From Ascidiaceihabitans sp047624005 (GTDB taxonomy: Bacteria > Pseudomonadota > Alphaproteobacteria > Rhodobacterales > Rhodobacteraceae): 9,540 nucleotides of DNA. The stretch lies in assembly GCA_047624005.1 (NCBI GenBank), contig JBLHPE010000102.1:1-9540 (forward strand), given 5' to 3'. The first letter of the stretch is position 1; each line of letters begins with the position of its first letter. Under the pieces are notes generated by a model that saw only the letters and a list, made by a program, of their open reading frames with translations, was not told the DNA's origin and did no database searches. Made by a program: the position numbers and the translations under genes. Shown here piece after piece: positions 6,163 through 9,540 of the stretch.

Positions 6163-7626
6163 TTATAGGAATGCGGTTTCCTCAAACGACCTTAATTTAC
6201 GACTGTGGATGCGTTCGAGCGGCATTTCCCGCAGATGTTCCATTGCCCGAATTCCGATCATTAAGTGGTTTGCGACCTGTGTTTTGTAGAAATCTGACGC
6301 CATACCGGGCAGCTTTAGTTCGCCGTGCAATGGCTTGTCCGAGACGCAAAGCAACGTGCCATATGGTACGCGGAACCGATATCCGTTGGCTGCAATCGTT
6401 GCGCTTTCCATATCAAGCGCAACGGCGCGTGATTGGCTTAGACGCTGAACCGGGCCAGATTGATCGCGCAGTTCCCAGTTTCTGTTGTCGATAGTTGCCA
6501 CCGTACCTGTCCGCATGATCCGCTTTAATTCGAACCCTTCTAGCTTGGTCACTTGTGCTACGGCTTTTTCCAGCGCAATCTGCATTTCGGCCAGTGCAGG
6601 AATCGGAATCCAGATTGGTAGATCGTCATCCAGAACATGGTCTTCACGCAGATAAGCGTGGGCGAGAACAAAATCGCCCAAGGCTTGTGTGTTGCGCAGC
6701 CCCGCGCAGTGACCAACCATCAACCAAGCATGAGGGCGTAAAACAGCGATGTGATCTGTCGCGGTTTTGGCATTGGATGGACCAACACCAATGTTGACCA
6801 AAGTGATGCCTGAACCATCCGCGCGTTTAAGGTGATAGGTCGGCATTTGTGGTGTCTTTGCTGACGCTTCCAACGTCTCATCGCTTTTGGTGATTATCTT
6901 ATTGTCGGTCGAGACAAAGGCGATGTACCCGCTGTTTGGATCGTCTAACTGGCTGCGTGCATATGCTTCGAACTCAGACACGTAGAACTGGTAGTTCGTG
7001 AACAAGACATGGTTCTGGAAATGGCACGGATCAGTGGCTGTATAGTGAGACAATCGGGCCAGTGAATAATCCACACGCTGTGCCGTGAACGGGGCCAAGG
7101 GGCCAGTGTCATCTGGTGATACATAGGTGCCATTAACAATGTCATCGTTTGTCGTGCTTAGATCTGGTACATCGAAAAAGTCCCGCAAAGTGAATTCCGC
7201 TGCGCCATCATGTGGCACGGTAATGCTTGGATCATTTGCGACAGCAAAGTGAACGGGGATCGGAGTTTCTGATGGTGCGATCTGTACCGATGTATTGTGG
7301 TTGCCAATAAGTAGACCGATTTGGTCTATCAGATAGTTTCTGAACAAATCTGGTCTTGTGATCGTTGTGGCGTAAGTCCCAGGTGTGGAAACATGACCGT
7401 ATGCAAGCCGCGTGTCGACTTGTGCAAAACTTGTCGTTGTGATGCGCACTTCAGGATAAAACGCACGGATTCTGCCTTCTGGTGCGCCTTCAACCATTGC
7501 TTTCGAAAACGCTTTGCCAAGATATTGCGTCGCCTGCGTGTATAGCTTTTCAAGCTGATCGACAGCCGCTGTTGCATCGCTGAAATGTTCGGGTGTGGCG
7601 GTATCGGGAATAATAATATTGTTCAT
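6163..7626 (-). CDS. amn: AMP nucleosidase
   Basis: This 487-residue protein matches AMP nucleosidase (EC 3.2.2.4; the E. coli enzyme has about 484 residues), which hydrolyses AMP to adenine and ribose 5-phosphate in the cytoplasm. The N-terminal AMP nucleosidase-specific domain (about 15-180, with RIRAFYPEVRITTTSFAQVD at 52-71) precedes a nucleoside phosphorylase-like catalytic domain. Key elements are VNIGVGPSNAKT (277-288), MVGHCAGLR (303-311), LDMESATIA (404-412, the substrate-binding Met-Glu pair) and SDKPLHGE (429-436, the conserved catalytic Asp). All are intact. It starts 2 nt after the ade stop, so the two are co-transcribed and probably translationally coupled; the local ribosome binding site (GAGACG) is weak. 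Ade would consume its product adenine. No clear terminator follows, so some read-through toward HU is possible. Confidence 0.95.
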   Translation of the reverse strand: MNNIIIPDTATPEHFSDATAAVDQLEKLYTQATQYLGKAFSKAMVEGAPEGRIRAFYPEVRITTTSFAQVDTRLAYGHVSTPGTYATTITRPDLFRNYLIDQIGLLIGNHNTSVQIAPSETPIPVHFAVANDPSITVPHDGAAEFTLRDFFDVPDLSTTNDDIVNGTYVSPDDTGPLAPFTAQRVDYSLARLSHYTATDPCHFQNHVLFTNYQFYVSEFEAYARSQLDDPNSGYIAFVSTDNKIITKSDETLEASAKTPQMPTYHLKRADGSGITLVNIGVGPSNAKTATDHIAVLRPHAWLMVGHCAGLRNTQALGDFVLAHAYLREDHVLDDDLPIWIPIPALAEMQIALEKAVAQVTKLEGFELKRIMRTGTVATIDNRNWELRDQSGPVQRLSQSRAVALDMESATIAANGYRFRVPYGTLLCVSDKPLHGELKLPGMASDFYKTQVANHLMIGIRAMEHLREMPLERIHSRKLRSFEETAFL

Positions 7627-7628
7627 TT

Positions 7629-9425
7629 TTACGTCTCTATTACGGGTATAAATTCAAATGTACGCACATCGACCAATCCAAGGTCCGAAATGCGCAGTTC
7701 AGGTATCACTACAAGGGCAAGCAACGAATGCTGCATGTAGGCGTTGTTTAGTGTGCAACCGCAGTCGCGCATCGCTTGCATCATCTCTTCAGCGTTTGCA
7801 GCGACTTCAACGGCGGGGCGGTCGGACATAAGGCCTGCAATTGGTAGCTCTACCAACGCAGTCTCTTTTTCGTCTTTGAATATTGTGATGCCGCCGCCGA
7901 CGTCGGCCAATCGATTGGCTGCCATTGCCATATGGTCACGATCTGTACCGACGACGATCATATGGTGGCTATCGTGCGCGACGGTCGAGGCCATTGCCAT
8001 TTTGCCCTCGTACCCAAAGCCTGCGACGAATGCGTTCACCACACCACCAGTTGCTTGATGTCGTTCGACCAATGCTATTTGGCAGGTGTCATTCGCCCCC
8101 TCAACCATTCCATCGGACACTGGTAGGTCCATTTTCAAGGCTTTGGTTGGTGCCTGATTTTCGACAACCCCGATCACATTGGCGGTGACAGAATTTGCGC
8201 CGTCGGGTGCGGCAATTTCAAAGTCAGAGCCTGTTAAAACCTTGCCCATATGCACGGTTTGGCGTGCAGAGGACGGCCAATCCAAATGGGGGCAATCAAC
8301 TGTGATTTCTCCGTCAACAGCGACAACTTGCCCGCGGGCAACTACTTTCTCAATGGTTAACGTTCGCAGATCAGAGGTGAGAATGACATCCGCGCGACGT
8401 CCAGGTGTTAGCGATCCGATCTCGCGTTCTAGCCCAAAGTGGGTGGCCGTATTGATAGTTGCCATTTGCAAAGCAATCAGCGGATCACACCCGCACTCAA
8501 TGGCGTGACGAACCACACGGTTCATATGGCCCTCGTTTACTAACGTGCCGGAATGGCAATCATCGGTACAAAGGATCATGTTGCGCGGGTCCAGCCCCTT
8601 TTCGGTGATGGCGGTGATCTGGCTTTCAACGTCGTACCATGCGGATCCAAGTCGGATCATCGAACGCATCCCTTGACGCATCCGCGCAATAGCATCGGCC
8701 TCGCAGGTCCCCTCGTGATCATCAGCGGGACCACCAGCGACATAAGCTGCAAATGCCGGGCCAAGATCAGGTGAAGCGTAATGCCCGCCAACTGTCTTAC
8801 CCGCATTCTGGGTCGCTGCGATTTCGGCCAACATCTTGGGATCAGCAGCGCTTACACCGGGGAAATTCATCATCTCGCCAAGGCCAATGATGCCGGGCCA
8901 GTTCATCGCTTCGGCCACGTCCTCGGCACTGATTTCAAACCCAGTGGTTTCCATGCCCGGTGCAGAAGGCGCGCAGGACGGCATTTGGGTGAATACATTG
9001 ATCGGCTGTAACAGCGCTTCATCATGCATCAGGCGAACCCCTTCGAGACCAAGAACATTGGCGATCTCATGGGGGTCAGTGAACATCGATGTTGTGCCAT
9101 GTGGGATCACCGCACGGGTAAATTCTGCGGGCGTCAGCATGCCGGATTCGATATGCATATGTCCGTCGCAAAGGCCGGGGATCATGTAACGCCCATTTGC
9201 CTCTACAATTTCGGTTTCGTCGCCAATGCAATAGCTGGCATCAGGAACGACACAGGCAATACGACCATGTGTAATTGCGATATCGTGATTTGGTAGGGTT
9301 TCGCGGGTGTGTACGTTCACCCAAATACCACCGCGAATAACCATCTGGGCAGGGGTACGGCCTGCGGCTACTTCAATCAAATGTGGGGCGACGTCGGGCC
9401 AGCTTGGGAAAGTGTTGTTTATCAT
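7629..9425 (-). CDS. ade: Adenine deaminase (amidohydrolase type)
   Basis: This 598-residue cytoplasmic metalloenzyme of the amidohydrolase superfamily (EC 3.5.4.2) converts adenine to hypoxanthine and ammonia. The E. coli enzyme has about 588 residues. The metal-binding motif is intact: PGLCDGHMHIES (83-94, His89 and His91), DPHEIANVLG (117-126, His119), GLGEMMNFPGV (181-191, Glu184), His215 in GGHYASP, DHEGT (236-240, His237) and CTDDCH (286-291). The C-terminal domain specific to bacterial adenine deaminases follows, with TGGVVNAFVAGFG and HDSHHMIVVGTD. It is the first gene of the ade-amn unit. There is no good Shine-Dalgarno sequence before the ATG; only GGAAC touches it, and a -10-like GATAAT sits 6 nt upstream. 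Together these hint at a very short or absent leader. Confidence 0.96.
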   Translation of the reverse strand: MINNTFPSWPDVAPHLIEVAAGRTPAQMVIRGGIWVNVHTRETLPNHDIAITHGRIACVVPDASYCIGDETEIVEANGRYMIPGLCDGHMHIESGMLTPAEFTRAVIPHGTTSMFTDPHEIANVLGLEGVRLMHDEALLQPINVFTQMPSCAPSAPGMETTGFEISAEDVAEAMNWPGIIGLGEMMNFPGVSAADPKMLAEIAATQNAGKTVGGHYASPDLGPAFAAYVAGGPADDHEGTCEADAIARMRQGMRSMIRLGSAWYDVESQITAITEKGLDPRNMILCTDDCHSGTLVNEGHMNRVVRHAIECGCDPLIALQMATINTATHFGLEREIGSLTPGRRADVILTSDLRTLTIEKVVARGQVVAVDGEITVDCPHLDWPSSARQTVHMGKVLTGSDFEIAAPDGANSVTANVIGVVENQAPTKALKMDLPVSDGMVEGANDTCQIALVERHQATGGVVNAFVAGFGYEGKMAMASTVAHDSHHMIVVGTDRDHMAMAANRLADVGGGITIFKDEKETALVELPIAGLMSDRPAVEVAANAEEMMQAMRDCGCTLNNAYMQHSLLALVVIPELRISDLGLVDVRTFEFIPVIET

Positions 9426-9431
9426 GTTCCG

Positions 9432-9459
9432 ATTATCCAGAGATTCCGCGCAGGCGCAA
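9432..9459 (-). promoter_or_regulatory. Candidate ade promoter close to the start codon
   Basis: On the minus strand TTGCGC (9459-9454), 16 nt, then GATAAT (9437-9432, 5 of 6). Only 6 nt separate the -10 box from the ATG at 9425, so transcription would begin at or next to the start codon. The -35 box is weak, and a promoter further upstream is not excluded. Confidence 0.35.
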
Positions 9460-9478
9460 GGGGGTGCCCGTTGGTATC

Positions 9479-9508
9479 TTGAAACTGTTACAAAGCGTGG
9501 GCTATTTA
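9479..9508 (+). promoter_or_regulatory. Candidate promoter for the right-edge gene
   Basis: TTGAAA (9479-9484, 5 of 6) is followed by an 18-nt spacer and TATTTA (9503-9508, 3 of 6). The ATG at 9515 is 6 nt after the -10 box, which again would give a leaderless or nearly leaderless transcript. Confidence 0.3.
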
Positions 9509-9514
9509 GGGCCT

Positions 9515-9540
9515 ATGGATATTACAATACACCACTTTCC
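9515..9540 (+). CDS. Possible 5' end of a divergent gene, cut by the window edge
   Basis: An ATG opens a frame reading M-D-I-T-I-H-H-F-P up to the window end. It is divergent from ade, has a promoter-like pair just upstream and an AGGG 3 nt before the ATG, which is closer than a normal ribosome binding site. No family can be recognised from nine residues. Part of the support is negative: the ade operon reads leftward and no other gene explains the last 115 bp. Confidence 0.4.

Noticed and set aside
6126..6494. 122-residue plus-strand ORF starting in the HU upstream region
   Set aside because: Most of it is antisense to amn, it has no ribosome binding site, and its composition is unlike a real protein.
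8836..9189. 117-residue plus-strand ORF, with others at 8179-8508 and 7744-8058
   Set aside because: All are antisense to ade, which is full length with all metal ligands; they are chance open frames on the opposite strand.
1..9540. Phage-defence, CRISPR, toxin-antitoxin or mobile-element content
   Set aside because: Both strands were read for repeats, transposases, nucleases and small paired genes, and none was seen. All complete genes belong to familiar families.

Overview
The window looks like a chromosomal segment of an alphaproteobacterium, most likely a lower-GC member of the Roseobacter group (Rhodobacterales). This rests on protein style: an HU protein with a typical alphaproteobacterial sequence, an ade-amn gene pair, and Roseobacter-like Wza, glycosyltransferase and thioredoxin-fold proteins. 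It is an inference by recognition; no database search was run. The genes are tightly packed. All complete genes except the polysaccharide export gene lie on the minus strand.

Region 1 (1-4221) is the edge of an extracellular or surface polysaccharide locus. From right to left it holds a GT4-type glycosyltransferase (minus), a Wza-like outer-membrane export lipoprotein (plus), and a divergent minus-strand pair: an NAD-dependent sugar epimerase/dehydratase and a priming sugar-phosphate transferase, joined by a 4-bp ATGA overlap. About 260 bp without a gene follows, then the first seven codons of another minus-strand gene with an excellent ribosome binding site, cut by the window edge. Together these could load the first sugar on a lipid carrier (transferase), supply or modify nucleotide sugars (epimerase), add later sugars (GT4) and pass the polymer through the outer membrane (Wza). 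No Wzc-type co-polymerase, flippase or polymerase is present here.

Region 2 (4269-6022) is of mixed function, all minus strand: a Tat-exported thioredoxin-fold protein that lacks the first redox cysteine, a ten-helix EamA/DMT-family transporter, and an HU-family DNA-binding protein. HU has a clear intrinsic terminator and a repeat-rich upstream region.

Region 3 (6163-9425) is a two-gene purine salvage operon: adenine deaminase (ade) followed after 2 nt by AMP nucleosidase (amn). Together they would convert AMP to adenine plus ribose 5-phosphate, and adenine to hypoxanthine plus ammonia. A divergent plus-strand gene appears to begin at 9515 and is cut by the right edge.

I did not find a convincing new system. 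The points most worth a second look are a C8 homopolymer inside the catalytic region of the priming sugar transferase, the thioredoxin-fold protein that has lost its redox motif, the organised repeats upstream of HU, and the very short leaders on both sides of the ade promoter region. No tRNA, rRNA, CRISPR array, insertion sequence or attachment site was seen.
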